From the NCBI RefSeq assembly GCF_021295095.1, contig NZ_JAJLQX010000010.1, positions 1-64,000 on the forward strand: 64,000 nt of DNA, given 5' to 3'. A model generated the notes under the pieces. That model did not search any database, was not told where the DNA came from, and worked only from the letters and a program-made list of their open reading frames with translations. The first letter of the stretch is position 1, and each line of letters begins with the position of its first letter. A program made the translations under genes and the position numbers. The DNA comes from Phocaeicola oris. GTDB lineage: Bacteria > Bacteroidota > Bacteroidia > Bacteroidales > Bacteroidaceae. Below are positions 1 to 8,159 of this stretch, in pieces.

Positions 1-257
1 AAGAGACAACCTTTGGAAAGAAGTGGCGCATATACTTGCAGACCTTTTCTTGATAGAAATGCTTCAGACAACGGTAGCCTGAATCATGAAAAAGTATCAA
101 GATTAGCATGATTTCTGCCTTGGACATGGTGGAATCACGGTGATACTTACGCTTTGTGGTAGGTGGAAGAGTATATTTTGCCATCATTGTATCAAAAAAC
201 TTGCAGAAATCATCTGCCATACAAAATATTTCTATAACTTTGCTTTCGGTGATCATA
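1..257 (-). CDS. IS982-family transposase, N-terminal part (partial)
   Basis: The reading frame starts at an ATG at 257 and runs off the left edge of the window; 85 codons are visible. The protein begins MITESKVIEIFCMADDF and contains the STMSKAEIMLI stretch typical of the N-terminal domain of Bacteroides IS982-family transposases. The DDE catalytic domain lies outside the window. It is close in sequence to the deleted copy that starts at 1739, differing at scattered residues, so these are two separate insertions and not a recent duplicate. Whether this copy is active cannot be decided here. Confidence 0.7.
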
Positions 258-361
258 GCGATTGTTGTTAGTATTTTTTGTATTTCAGCACTATAAAAAT
301 ATAACAATTTTCGCTAATCACCAATTTTATAGACAGTTATAATTCATCGAACTCACGTTAA
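1..361 (-). mobile_element. IS982-family element, right part (cut by window edge)
   Basis: This is the 5' end of an IS982-type element on the minus strand. It holds the first 85 codons of a transposase, its upstream region, and a terminal inverted repeat at 343-361 that ends in CACGTTAA. The same terminal sequence closes the deleted copy at 1845, and its inverted form opens that copy at 1192. The element continues to the left of the window, so its integrity cannot be judged. Confidence 0.75.
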
Positions 362-387
362 ATACTTTGACTTTCCTCGAAAGGTGG

Positions 388-781
388 ATATTTATATACC
401 TTTGTCACATAGCGCGGACTGGGCACAGGATTACGATGTGTTCTACGTGATGGATGGACAGAATGTGAAATTCCCTTACATGACGAAGGCTGTCAATCTG
501 TTTAATAGCAGTTTTTGGACTTCTTATTATATAAATGTGTAAAGCGTGTGGCCAATGCCGATGATTATTTCTTTCTGCCGGCAGCCGGCGAGGTAGAACC
601 CGATTGGAAGTCCGGTGAGCTGATTATTAATAATGGAAGTTGGTATTTGTGCAGTACGGCCAATAATACTATGACGTCTGTTAATGAGGGCGCGGTAGCT
701 TTACGTATTGAACCCACTTTGATAGAAATTAATACCATTATCTACCGCAGCTGCGTTTACAAGGCTTGGACAGCCCAATAA
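388..781 (+). pseudogene. decayed fimbrillin/FISUMP-like gene remnant
   Basis: Two reading frames joined by a frameshift near 510-540 make one decayed product. The first part reads ...SHSADWAQDYDVFYVMDGQ and ends at a stop at 540-542. The second continues as ADDYFFLPAAGE, then WYLCSTANNT. The FLPAAG...STA pattern resembles the C-terminal part of Bacteroidetes FISUMP-type or fimbrillin-associated surface proteins, in which FLPAAGY and a YYWSSTA block are typical. No start codon or signal peptide is present. It lies between two IS982 ends, which suggests the gene was broken by insertion and then decayed. The family assignment is weak. Confidence 0.35.
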
Positions 782-796
782 TATAAAAAACAGGCC

Positions 797-935
797 TTGT
801 CAGCCGACAAACCGTCCAAACGAGTAAAAAGTAGGCATTGTCAGGCTGACAAAGTCTCCAGACGAGTAAAAAGCACGCTTTGTCAGGCTGACAAAGCCCT
901 CAAACGAGTCAATCGGGCAATATGTCGCCTGACAT
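797..935 (+). repeat. four 41-42 bp units headed by a palindrome
   Basis: Near-perfect palindromes of the form TTGTCAGGCTGACAA begin at 797, 838 and 880, with a degenerate fourth (ATGTCGCCTGACAT) at about 922. The spacing is 41-42 bp. The sequence between palindromes is also partly conserved (ACGAGTAAAAAG in the first two units). An open frame crosses the array but looks like a by-product of the repeat, as its translation is just the repeat itself. The function is unknown; protein-binding sites or a small interspersed repeat are possible. Confidence 0.8.
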
Positions 936-977
936 TGCGTTTTATCAATAGTACTAACCCTTTAAACATTAAAAACT

Positions 978-1093
978 ATGGCTAAAAAGATTGAGTACGT
1001 CCGGTTTTATCGCGTCAACGCAAACTCACCAAGGCGGAGTTTGAAATACAGCTCGGTCAGCTGGGCGGACTGCAGATAAAAAGGATAGGATAA
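978..1093 (+). pseudogene. small frameshifted gene of unknown family
   Basis: An ATG at 978 begins MAKKIEYVRFYRVNA, then the frame leaves the apparent family sequence and stops early. In the neighbouring frame the sequence continues as KLTKAEFEIQLGQLGGLQI and ends at 1093, just before a terminator. The simplest reading is a gene of about 38 codons with one indel near 1020. I do not recognise the family. Confidence 0.4.
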
Positions 1094-1139
1094 ACTGAAA
1101 AAACTTATACAATAAAATCTTTATAATCTTTAAATATCA

Positions 1140-1177
1140 GGGGGCTGGTCGCGGTGATACGCTCAGCCCCCTTTTTT
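1140..1177 (+). terminator. rho-independent terminator
   Basis: An 8-bp GC-rich stem (GGGGGCTG at 1140-1147 with CAGCCCCC at 1164-1171) is followed by six T residues. It lies about 50 bp after the small decayed gene and probably ended its transcript. Confidence 0.85.
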
Positions 1178-1337
1178 ATACCCTTGCTAATTTAACGTGA
1201 ATTCGATGAAATAACAGGATGCCTATGTAGAAATCTACAAAGATGGATACGACCTTATAGTATGTTTAAAACGATGTTTTTCTCTTTTTATCAGGTTCTT
1301 TAAAATTGTCATAAAGAGATTAGTAAAAAAGAACCGT

Positions 1338-1411
1338 ATGAATCACTCAACTCATACGTATAATCTACTTGTTTCACATAGGTGAAACAAGTGTATCACA
1401 TCTGTGAAACG
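1338..1411 (-). repeat. 22-bp-period palindromic array, copy 1
   Basis: Three consecutive 22-bp units (1338-1359, 1360-1381, 1382-1403) plus a partial unit lie inside the deleted IS982 element. Unit junctions form hyphenated palindromes such as TTTCACATAGGTGAAA. The inverse-complement sequence and the adjoining GGTTCTTTAAA stretch match the array at 51453-51640. Confidence 0.75.
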
Positions 1412-1739
1412 AAAAATTCTTTTGATGAATAAGGCAAGAGGTATGGGCACCTACCTCTCTTTGAAGTTCTACGAAACGGTTGTACGAGACAACCTCAGGA
1501 AACAGGTGGCGAAGATGAAGGCATACCTTCTCAAGATAGAAATGCTTCAGACAGCGATAGCCGGAATCATGAAAGAGAATCATTATCAGCATAATTTCTG
1601 CCTTTGACATCGTGGAAGAGCGATGATATTTCCTCTTGTGAACCGGTTTTATGGTATATTTTGCCATCATAGCGTCAAAAAACTTACAGAAATCGTCTGC
1701 CATACAAAAGATTTCAGTAACTTTGTTCTCGGTGATCAT
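1374..1739 (-). pseudogene. truncated IS982-family transposase
   Basis: The frame opens at an ATG at 1739 and encodes the N-terminal helical domain of an IS982-family transposase (MITENKVTEIFCMADDF..., STMSKAEIMLIMI, then LFPEVVSYNRFVELQREV). After about residue 108 (CLIHQKNF) it runs into the 22-bp repeat array, and the last dozen residues are translated repeat. The whole DDE catalytic domain is missing, so no active transposase can be made. Its start and upstream region match those of the copy at 257. Confidence 0.75.
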
Positions 1740-1908
1740 AGCGATTTTTGTTAGTATTTATTTGTATTTCTGCACTATAAAAATATAACAATTTTCGCTA
1801 ATCACCAAAATTACAAGTACTTATAATTCATCGAACTCACGTTAATTTTGAATCAAATCCCTTTGAATATAGAGACTTTTGCTTTAATATAAACTAAAGA
1901 ACAGTATT

Positions 1909-3042
1909 ATGCATAAAGTTTTATTTATTTTAATAATGATATTACTTGTCTCTTGTGAAAGTAAACAAACAAAGAGTAGTAATGAGAAATCAAAAAAAAC
2001 TTTCGTTAAACTTATGACACCAAATTCATTAGTAGATACATATAAAGAATTAAAATTAAGTGATTTGGCTGATTCTGTGAGGTACATCCCCTTAGAAACG
2101 AATAAAGATTTGCTTTTAGGTGATATTGGAGTTCAAGGTTCTTGCAAATATATACAAAATTCGTTTTATATTTACGATGCTCAGCAAGGCTGTATTCACG
2201 TATTTTCCTCAGAAGGTAAATTTCAAAATAAAATAGGAAAGATTGGACAGGGAGCAACTGAAATAGGACAATTCCTGGATTACACAACGGATGGGAAATT
2301 AGTTTATGTTGCCGATTTTGGGAACAAGCTACATCGTTTTAAAAAAGACGGAACTTATTTAGGATATGTTAATTTGCCAAAACAAGCTTATAAATTAATG
2401 TATATAAGTGAAGATAAAATTGGCTGCTATATTACAGACGATCAATTTAATAACACAAATAATGCTTATTCATGGCTTATTGTCAATGCAGTGGGAGATT
2501 CCATTTCATGTCGTAAAACTTTTAAAGTTAGAGAATCAAGCAAAGGAAAATCATATAATCATTATGTGTTACATGATTTCTCTACAGAACACCCACATGC
2601 TTATAAAGAAGCATTTAACGATTCTTTGTATTATTTTGATCAGGAAGGAAATATACATGCATATGGGCATATTAATTTAGGAGTACATAAAATTAATTCT
2701 TCGTTATCTTTTGATGAAGTGCTAAAACAAGGGCATGCAATACGCTTAAGTAGGATATATGATACACCACATTATTTGATAGCAAAAGGAAGATGTTTCT
2801 GTATAAAAGATAAGATGACTTGTTTTGTCTGGAATAAAGATACGAATGATTTTTTCTGTCTTCAAGATTTCAACATAACGAATGATTTGGGAGGTCCCGA
2901 TTTCCAACCATTTAGTTGTGTTTACCCCGGTTTATTAATTGGTCTTGCAGAACTAGCAGACTGTCCGGAGGAATTTAAAAAACAATACAATATGAAACTT
3001 GATGATAACCCTGTATTGGTCATAGTAAAATGTAAACTGTAA
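1909..3042 (+). CDS. 6-bladed beta-propeller lipoprotein
   Basis: The 377-residue protein has a lipoprotein signal at its N-terminus: a short basic start, hydrophobic residues 5-14 and the lipobox LLVSC with Cys at about 16. It is therefore expected on the outer membrane or in the periplasm. Residues about 45-75 (LADSVRYIPLETNKDLLLG) match the opening of the 6-bladed beta-propeller family that is abundant in Bacteroides. The rest has repeated blade-like strands. The substrate is unknown; members often accompany polysaccharide or surface systems. The gene stands alone between a deleted IS982 copy that ends 64 bp upstream and an IS1380 relic downstream, so it may be the survivor of a larger locus. 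Confidence 0.75.
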   Translation: MHKVLFILIMILLVSCESKQTKSSNEKSKKTFVKLMTPNSLVDTYKELKLSDLADSVRYIPLETNKDLLLGDIGVQGSCKYIQNSFYIYDAQQGCIHVFSSEGKFQNKIGKIGQGATEIGQFLDYTTDGKLVYVADFGNKLHRFKKDGTYLGYVNLPKQAYKLMYISEDKIGCYITDDQFNNTNNAYSWLIVNAVGDSISCRKTFKVRESSKGKSYNHYVLHDFSTEHPHAYKEAFNDSLYYFDQEGNIHAYGHINLGVHKINSSLSFDEVLKQGHAIRLSRIYDTPHYLIAKGRCFCIKDKMTCFVWNKDTNDFFCLQDFNITNDLGGPDFQPFSCVYPGLLIGLAELADCPEEFKKQYNMKLDDNPVLVIVKCKL

Positions 3043-3214
3043 TAATCCTGTCCGGTAAAACTTTTTAAGTTACGAATAACTTATATATATCATCTATACA
3101 GTTATGTTCAGTAAAAAGGTTATCTAAAATATAATAATGATAATCAACCAATTGAATATATTTGCTAGATACTAATAAAATTATAAGGATATATGGACTC
3201 AACAATTGAATTTT

Positions 3215-4334
3215 AACCCAAATCGGTCATTAGAGCATTGTTATCATCTTTTTCTAATGACCGCCATTAGAAAAATGATTTCATATATCTTTGATTCATA
3301 GTTACTTGCTAACTTTACCACGACAAAATGCCATATATTATGATACGAGACTATGATATAAAGTTCGTGAATAAGGAAATCACTCCCTTCGGTGGACTTT
3401 CCTTGTTCTTCAAGATGCTTGTGAAATGCCGTTTTGAAGAGCATCTTGCGCAAAGTGGCATCCCTGTTCAAGATTCCAACAGAGGTTACAAACCTGCACA
3501 ACTCATTTTGGGGTTGTTCGCCGGTGTATGGTGTGGCACGAACTGCTTTGGCCACCTTGACGTGGTACGTTATGATCAGGCACTCTGCAAACTGTTGGGC
3601 TGGGAGCGTGGAGCAGATCATCGTGCTTATCAGCGTTATTTCTGCAAATTCTCACAGGGCGTCAACCAACGTGTGTTTGGTGAACTGTTCAGTTGGTTCT
3701 TCTCGGAACTGTTGTTTGACAATTACACCCTGGACTTTGATTCTACGATCATAGTCCGAGAGGGCTTTCAGGAGGGGCTGCCAAAGGATACAACCCCAAG
3801 CGACCGGGCCGTCTGTCGCGCCATCCTCTTCTTGCCTTCGTTTCGGATGTGAAAACTATTGGCTGCGACCGGGCAACACCTCCGCAAGCACCAACTACCT
3901 TGCCTTCCTTGACGACACGTTCTCAAGGCTTCAAAACAAGCGGGTGGGATTAGTCCGTATGGACAGCGGTTTCTTTGCAAAGGACATACTTGACTATCTG
4001 GAAGCCAGGGGTAAAGTGCGACTTCTCCATAGACGATTTTGTTATGGACAACTTCTGGGGTACGGAGGCTTGCGGGAATTTCATCATTATGGCATACAAT
4101 TTCCTTTCGCTTTTTAGGCATGCTATGATTAATTCCGACAAGAAGCAGTTCCTTAAGATCATACGCTATGAACTCATATCAACACCTGCGTATCTGGGCA
4201 AGACGAAAGATAAGCATATCCTTTATCTGGCCAGGTCGCTAAAAACGAGGAAATCATTTCTATCTATATGGGAAAAGATAAAGGAATTCTTACGGCCATA
4301 CGACACCGAGAAATCCTAATGACCAATTTGGGTT
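3215..4334 (+). mobile_element. decayed IS1380-family element, copy 1
   Basis: Inverted repeats AACCCAAATCGGTCATTAG (3215-3233) and its near complement (4316-4334) bound about 1.12 kb. IS1380-family elements of Bacteroides are usually about 1.6 kb. The transposase inside carries frameshifts and a large internal deletion. The same deletion junction appears in the inverted copy that begins at 63126. Confidence 0.85.
3328..4318 (+). pseudogene. IS1380-family transposase, frameshifted and deleted
   Basis: The first 148 codons are in frame (ITPFGGLSLFFKML..., then LDFDSTIIVREGF, the first catalytic Asp region of this DDE family). A base is missing near 3778, which shifts the frame; copy 2 keeps that base. 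A second frameshift near 3855 falls in the VKT...YWLRPGN region. After DILDYLEARG (about 4010) roughly 480 bp are lost, and the sequence resumes at the C-terminal block CDFSIDDFVMDNFWGTEACGN, ending at 4318. No functional transposase can be made. The family is clear; activity is excluded. Confidence 0.85.
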
Positions 4335-4354
4335 GAAGGTCACCAGCGGACAAA

Positions 4355-4384
4355 TAAAAAGGAGCTGTATTGCTGCAACTCCTT
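4355..4384 (-). terminator. displaced tRNA-Met terminator
   Basis: On the minus strand a stem AAGGAG/CTCCTT is followed by a T-run. It lies directly downstream of the tRNA 3' fragment at 4396-4439. It is probably the original terminator of the tRNA gene, separated from it by island insertion. Confidence 0.6.
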
Positions 4385-4439
4385 GATTTTCAATGTGGAC
4401 CAGCCAGGGTTTGAACCTGGGACCTCCAGATTATGAGTC
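4382..4439 (-). repeat. island attachment repeat, far end (tRNA-Met 3' fragment)
   Basis: This 58-bp segment matches 36778-36835 with two mismatches. It contains the 3' 44 bases of tRNA-Met (4396-4439): the T-arm, variable loop and anticodon region. The tRNA homology stops just after the anticodon loop. It is the displaced 3' end of the tRNA gene and marks the left boundary of the island. Confidence 0.9.
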
Positions 4440-4773
4440 CTAAAAAATGATATTTTGTGATAGCCTACGATTTGTAAAAGTGCTGATAATCAACAGATTG
4501 CGATTTTGCAATTTTCATTGAAACTCACAAAATACCCCTGACTGAAATAGTTTGTTTACGCAATGTTTACGCAGAAATGCCTTTTGAACATTCTGTTTAT
4601 CAATTCAATAGAGAATCCGTTATTTCTATTCCGATAACGTTTTTGTTTTTTTCAGCAAAATACGGCAAGGCCTTCTGACTATACATGGTAAGGTCTTCAG
4701 AAGGCTTCCGACTATTCTTTTCTTGTTTACGCAACAATTCTATATTGTGGCCTATCAAATAACAAATCTTTTA
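4440..4773. other. noncoding left end of island with integrase-like repeats
   Basis: No gene is seen here. A tandem motif TTTGTTTACGCAATG then TTTACGCAGAAATG at 4551-4578 recurs in the same orientation at 36719-36746, just inside the other island end, and a third partial copy (TTGTTTACGCAA) lies near 4724-4735. An inverted repeat CCTTCTGA...TCAGAAGG (4671-4704) lies about 70 bp after the hipA stop and could end its transcript. Arm-type integrase binding sites are a plausible role for the TTTACGCA copies. Confidence 0.5.
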
Positions 4774-6048
4774 TCAGCCAATCATATTGGGAATAATAGC
4801 ATCTATCATAGACGATGGAACACCGCAATCTTTCGCTATACCCTCCCAATGCGAAGCAGCTTCACAAACATCATCGATAACAGATGCTGCATCTTTGATG
4901 TTGTTCTTGGAAGCAAATGTCAGCAAGTCATCTCGGGTAATATTGTCGAACTTCTCATTGATTGACATCTGATGTGTGGCGGTCCAACCGCCGTTGGGAT
5001 TGTAGGCATAGCCCATATCATAAGCAGGCGAGAGATGCCACTTCCCGTCTTCTCCCATCAAGAAAGAGATATTCTTGGTATGATCATCTTGATTGCGAAT
5101 AACTACGTTGAACACCATTCGACGGAACATTTGTCTTGCTTCCAGGTAAGACAATCGTAATGTCCGCATCACGTTGAAGGCTTGTTCGTATGAATAGGCT
5201 CGATGGAGTCGATAGTCAAAATGTGCAATTCCGCAAAGTGTCTGCATGTGTACCTTCTTCCCTTCTTTTCGATCGAACCGCTTTGTAAGGAAATGGGCAC
5301 GTCCGTTTTCCTCAATGAGTGAGCATTCTGACATCTCTATGCCACAGGTCTTGGCTAACTTGTAGAAAGAATATTCCAGTCGTCCATAGTTCTCCGTCTC
5401 TCTGAATCCAGCCTTGGCAGATACTCCATCGAGTTTGATGAGGTAGTAGTCGAATCCAGCGGGAGCTTCCACTTGGCCAGAACGTACTTCACCTGTTTCT
5501 TTATTATAAGCAATGATGGCTTTAGCCCGTTGGCCACCGGCAGAGGTGCCAAGGCGCAGTATTTCAGCAATGGCAGCTTTCTTGTCGTCTTCCAAATTTG
5601 TTGCAAAAGAAGATTTTTCCGAAAGCGCTTCTTTGGCTACCTCAACCAATTTATCAATCTCAAACTTGGCTTCTTGGTTATAGGAAACTTCAATAGCCGG
5701 CTCAAACTCCAACGCCCCCATGCATCGTTTTCCTAAGAAACAGAGCGATTCAATAGGGTTGCCACTTGTGCGGCCTGTCAGAGACAACCATCTGTCGAAC
5801 AGTGCACGTCCGTAAGTGTCGGGCAGAGAATCCGCCAACATGCCAGGCAAGCCCTGAAAGGTGTCCCTTCCCAAATTGGCAAAGGAATAGACCAGTCCTT
5901 CCCGAACTGGCATCATCAACGGTGATGGTTCCAAACCAAGGCCAATAAAACTTTGGTCATATTCAAATCTGGCAACTCCATACCTGTCATCCCAATTAAA
6001 GATGCCGACGGGTATGCCGAACATACTGACTTTCGCAACATCTACCAT
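4774..6048 (-). CDS. hipA: HipA-family Ser/Thr kinase toxin
   Basis: This 424-residue protein is a full-length HipA kinase. Residues 1-120 form the N-terminal subdomain (GLPGMLADSLPDTYGRAL). A glycine-rich nucleotide-binding stretch, GTSAGGQRAKA, is at about 167-177. The catalytic loop RNQDDHTKN is at about 318-326, with the expected catalytic Asp near 321, and the metal-binding DMG is at about 344. HipA toxins phosphorylate aminoacyl-tRNA synthetases and cause growth arrest; the target here is not known. The gene overlaps the preceding antitoxin by 7 bp, so the two are translationally coupled. It sits at the extreme left end of the island, where it could stabilise the element. Confidence 0.9.
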   Translation of the reverse strand: MVDVAKVSMFGIPVGIFNWDDRYGVARFEYDQSFIGLGLEPSPLMMPVREGLVYSFANLGRDTFQGLPGMLADSLPDTYGRALFDRWLSLTGRTSGNPIESLCFLGKRCMGALEFEPAIEVSYNQEAKFEIDKLVEVAKEALSEKSSFATNLEDDKKAAIAEILRLGTSAGGQRAKAIIAYNKETGEVRSGQVEAPAGFDYYLIKLDGVSAKAGFRETENYGRLEYSFYKLAKTCGIEMSECSLIEENGRAHFLTKRFDRKEGKKVHMQTLCGIAHFDYRLHRAYSYEQAFNVMRTLRLSYLEARQMFRRMVFNVVIRNQDDHTKNISFLMGEDGKWHLSPAYDMGYAYNPNGGWTATHQMSINEKFDNITRDDLLTFASKNNIKDAASVIDDVCEAASHWEGIAKDCGVPSSMIDAIIPNMIG

Positions 6049-6392
6049 TCTGATTCCTCCTTATTTGTATTATTAAGTCGTCCAACTGCACGTTGGCGTT
6101 TGTGCTTGGCTGCATTAGATTGGACAAGTTCGTAGTATTCACTCGGGCTCAGCTGTTCTTCATCCACCAAAGGCTGAAGCACATCAAGTTTCCCTAATGT
6201 CCGCAATACTCTCAGCAACGAATCAAACGAGCCTATTTTCCCCTTCTCAATTTTCTTCAGTGAAGAAAGAGACACTCCAGCAGCATCTGCAAGACTCTGC
6301 TGGGTGATATTCTGTTTCAGTCTGACAGTCTTCAAGTGATTACCTATCCTATTAAGGATTAGGGCATCTGCAAGCATATAAATATCATCCAT
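6042..6392 (-). CDS. hipB: HipB-family XRE antitoxin
   Basis: The 116-residue protein carries a helix-turn-helix of the XRE/Cro type at about residues 17-70 (IGNHLKTVRLKQNITQQSLADA, then VSLSSLKKIEKG). The C-terminal tail is polar and probably contacts the toxin. It is the first gene of a two-gene operon with hipA. Antitoxins of this family bind HipA and repress their own promoter. The AT-rich repeats directly upstream (6393-6470) would be the operator. The start at 6392 is the first ATG; a second Met at residue 7 would also keep the domain whole. Confidence 0.88.
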   Translation of the reverse strand: MDDIYMLADALILNRIGNHLKTVRLKQNITQQSLADAAGVSLSSLKKIEKGKIGSFDSLLRVLRTLGKLDVLQPLVDEEQLSPSEYYELVQSNAAKHKRQRAVGRLNNTNKEESEW

Positions 6393-6470
6393 AATAGTTC
6401 AATAATAAACTTTTACGCCACAAAGATACAAATAATAGTTTAATAATAAGCTATTATTATGAAACTTTTT
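6393..6470 (-). promoter_or_regulatory. hipBA promoter and repeat operator
   Basis: On the minus strand TATCTTTG (6429 to 6422) matches the Bacteroides -7 element TAnnTTTG. The region around and upstream of it is built from ATTATTAAAC and AATAATAG-like repeats in direct and inverted form, which is what an autoregulated HipB operator would look like. The -33 element is not recognisable. Confidence 0.55.
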
Positions 6471-6612
6471 TCTTTATAAAGTGTTTTTTATGCTTTAGCC
6501 TCTTATATTGAAACCTAAAGTGCGGCTTCAAGAATTCAAAACTCACGCAAAAATATTTGCGCGAGTAATGTTATTCCTTGTGTATTTCTCTTGTAAGAAC
6601 AGACCTATAGAT

Positions 6613-7359
6613 TTATGCTTCTATAATATTGCCCATGCTTGTTAGAAGGAATGCCCTGCGACAATCCAAGCAAGCATATTGTTCTGTGATGATTGGGTCC
6701 GATTCTTGTTGGGTATGCCCAAAGACTTGATAGACATTGGGCAATCGCTCTCTCATGTACTGGTGGTCCGTTTCATCTGTCCATACGGGTGAGGGGTATC
6801 GTGCATAGCCCCAACGTGAAGCGGAAACATCCATCAGACCATTGAAAACAAAATCGTAAAGACTCTCTTCTGTTATCAATTTGTCATTGAGAGATGAGCA
6901 GATGCTATTCACATCATTCGGGTTGACTTCTGGCATCCTATGCCTTAGCCAACCGATATCTACACCAGCATGAGTGAAGAGGAAATCTTTCGCTTCTGTC
7001 CTTACCGTCATCGCCAGTTTGAACAATGATAAATTCTCAATAAAGATTTGATGAATCTCTTCATAACGTTCTTTGTCTTTGCGACTGCTGTTCATGTCTT
7101 TGTCGAAGTAATGGATGTCGTGATTACCCAATAGAAGTGTTACCTTGTCCATATTGGATTTCTTAAAATCAAGGATTTCCTTGAAATTCACGAGAGCCTC
7201 ACTTGGAAGGATGTCCTCATAATATGTATATGGGTCCAGATAGTCTCCAAGAAAAATCACTGGCAAGTCAGGATACTTCCTTGTGGCTGATATCCAGAAC
7301 AAACGCCCATGTATGTCTGGTATAATCAACAATATCGGTTTGTTATCTTTTTGTTTCAT
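6613..7359 (-). CDS. calcineurin-like metallophosphoesterase
   Basis: The 248-residue protein shows all metal-binding motifs of the calcineurin-like superfamily in order: PDIHGR (about 13-19), GDYLD (about 38-42), LGNHD (about 77-81), THAG (about 129-132) and FGHT (about 214-217). Such enzymes hydrolyse phosphomonoesters or diesters with two metal ions; the substrate (protein, nucleotide, diadenosine compound or RNA end) cannot be told from sequence. No signal peptide is present, so it is cytoplasmic. It is the last gene of a tightly packed leftward operon and lies 12 bp after a second, unrelated phosphoesterase. Two phosphoesterases in one accessory operon suggest a dedicated nucleotide or RNA substrate (inference). 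Confidence 0.85.
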   Translation of the reverse strand: MKQKDNKPILLIIPDIHGRLFWISATRKYPDLPVIFLGDYLDPYTYYEDILPSEALVNFKEILDFKKSNMDKVTLLLGNHDIHYFDKDMNSSRKDKERYEEIHQIFIENLSLFKLAMTVRTEAKDFLFTHAGVDIGWLRHRMPEVNPNDVNSICSSLNDKLITEESLYDFVFNGLMDVSASRWGYARYPSPVWTDETDHQYMRERLPNVYQVFGHTQQESDPIITEQYACLDCRRAFLLTSMGNIIEA

Positions 7360-7371
7360 GTTCTTAACTTT

Positions 7372-8139
7372 TTATAGTTCAACATACTTTCCTGCATCAA
7401 ATCCGTTCGAAAGATGCTCATCATTGAAGACATACCCCAATTGGTTGCTGACTATTCTAGTCTTGCCAATGGTAGCATCTATATTGGTATGGGAGTGGCC
7501 ATATATCCATACATCGATACGGCTGTTGGTAATGAAGTCACCCAGTTCCGTAGCGAAGGCACTGTTGATGAGCGAGTCCAAATGTTGTGGTGCCACCACC
7601 TGCCGTGTAGGCAAGTGGTGGGTAACCACAACTATTTTCTCTGCCGTACTCTCCGCCACGCTTTTCCTGACGAAGTCCAAACAGAACTGGTGCAGTTGGT
7701 TATACTCGTTCACTTGAATGAGCTTCCCTTTGTATTTGGTCTGACGAAAGTCATTCAGCCCCTTCCACACGAAATACTTATCCTGTGCAGGAATGTTCGA
7801 CCACAACGTACTCAGGATGAAGTCGGTGTCGTCAATCCGAATCACCTGATTCTGATAGATGCCTACATTGTCTTTGAGCATCCATTTCCATTGCAAGCCC
7901 CGCTCCATTACATCGCAAAACTGGTAATACTCATGGTTACCTGGAACTAACAGCACCTGACGGTAGTTGGCTGATGCCCACTTCCAGAATTTACTAAGTG
8001 GAGCAACCGTATTGTTCAGGTAGAACGTATCACCTGCCAACACAAGGACATCGCCTGTAACTGGAAACTCATTATGTTTGATGTACCTGCTGTTCGCTGC
8101 GAACTCCATATGCAGGTCACTCATGTATTGTATTCTCAT
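7372..8139 (-). CDS. second calcineurin-like metallophosphoesterase
   Basis: I place the start at an ATG at 8139, directly before the first motif (MRIQYMSDLHMEF), giving 255 residues; a longer frame to 8262 would overlap the preceding gene and add no family sequence. Motifs in order are SDLHMEF, LAGDTF, PGNHEYY, THHLPT and GHSHTN, the UDP-2,3-diacylglucosamine/Icc-like branch of metallophosphoesterases. It is cytoplasmic. It differs from the next gene in every motif context, so the two are not a recent duplication. It lies 20 bp after a gene of unknown function and 12 bp before the other phosphoesterase, so all three are probably on one mRNA. Confidence 0.85.
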   Translation of the reverse strand: MRIQYMSDLHMEFAANSRYIKHNEFPVTGDVLVLAGDTFYLNNTVAPLSKFWKWASANYRQVLLVPGNHEYYQFCDVMERGLQWKWMLKDNVGIYQNQVIRIDDTDFILSTLWSNIPAQDKYFVWKGLNDFRQTKYKGKLIQVNEYNQLHQFCLDFVRKSVAESTAEKIVVVTHHLPTRQVVAPQHLDSLINSAFATELGDFITNSRIDVWIYGHSHTNIDATIGKTRIVSNQLGYVFNDEHLSNGFDAGKYVEL

Positions 8140-8159
8140 TGCTCTTGTTCTTAGAATGT

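Larger units (their letters stand above)
1192..1845 (-). mobile_element. internally deleted IS982-family element
   Basis: Terminal inverted repeats at 1192-1210 (TTAACGTGAATTCGATGAA) and 1827-1845 bound a 654-bp element. That is short for an IS982 element, usually about 1 kb. The 5' half of the transposase is kept, but the 3' half is replaced by a 22-bp-period repeat array and flanking sequence (about 1230-1411) that also occurs at 51453-51660. With both ends intact it could move only if a transposase is supplied in trans. Confidence 0.75.

Noticed and set aside
797-985. 62-residue open frame across the 41-bp repeats
   Set aside because: Its translation is only the repeat unit; it lacks other coding signs.
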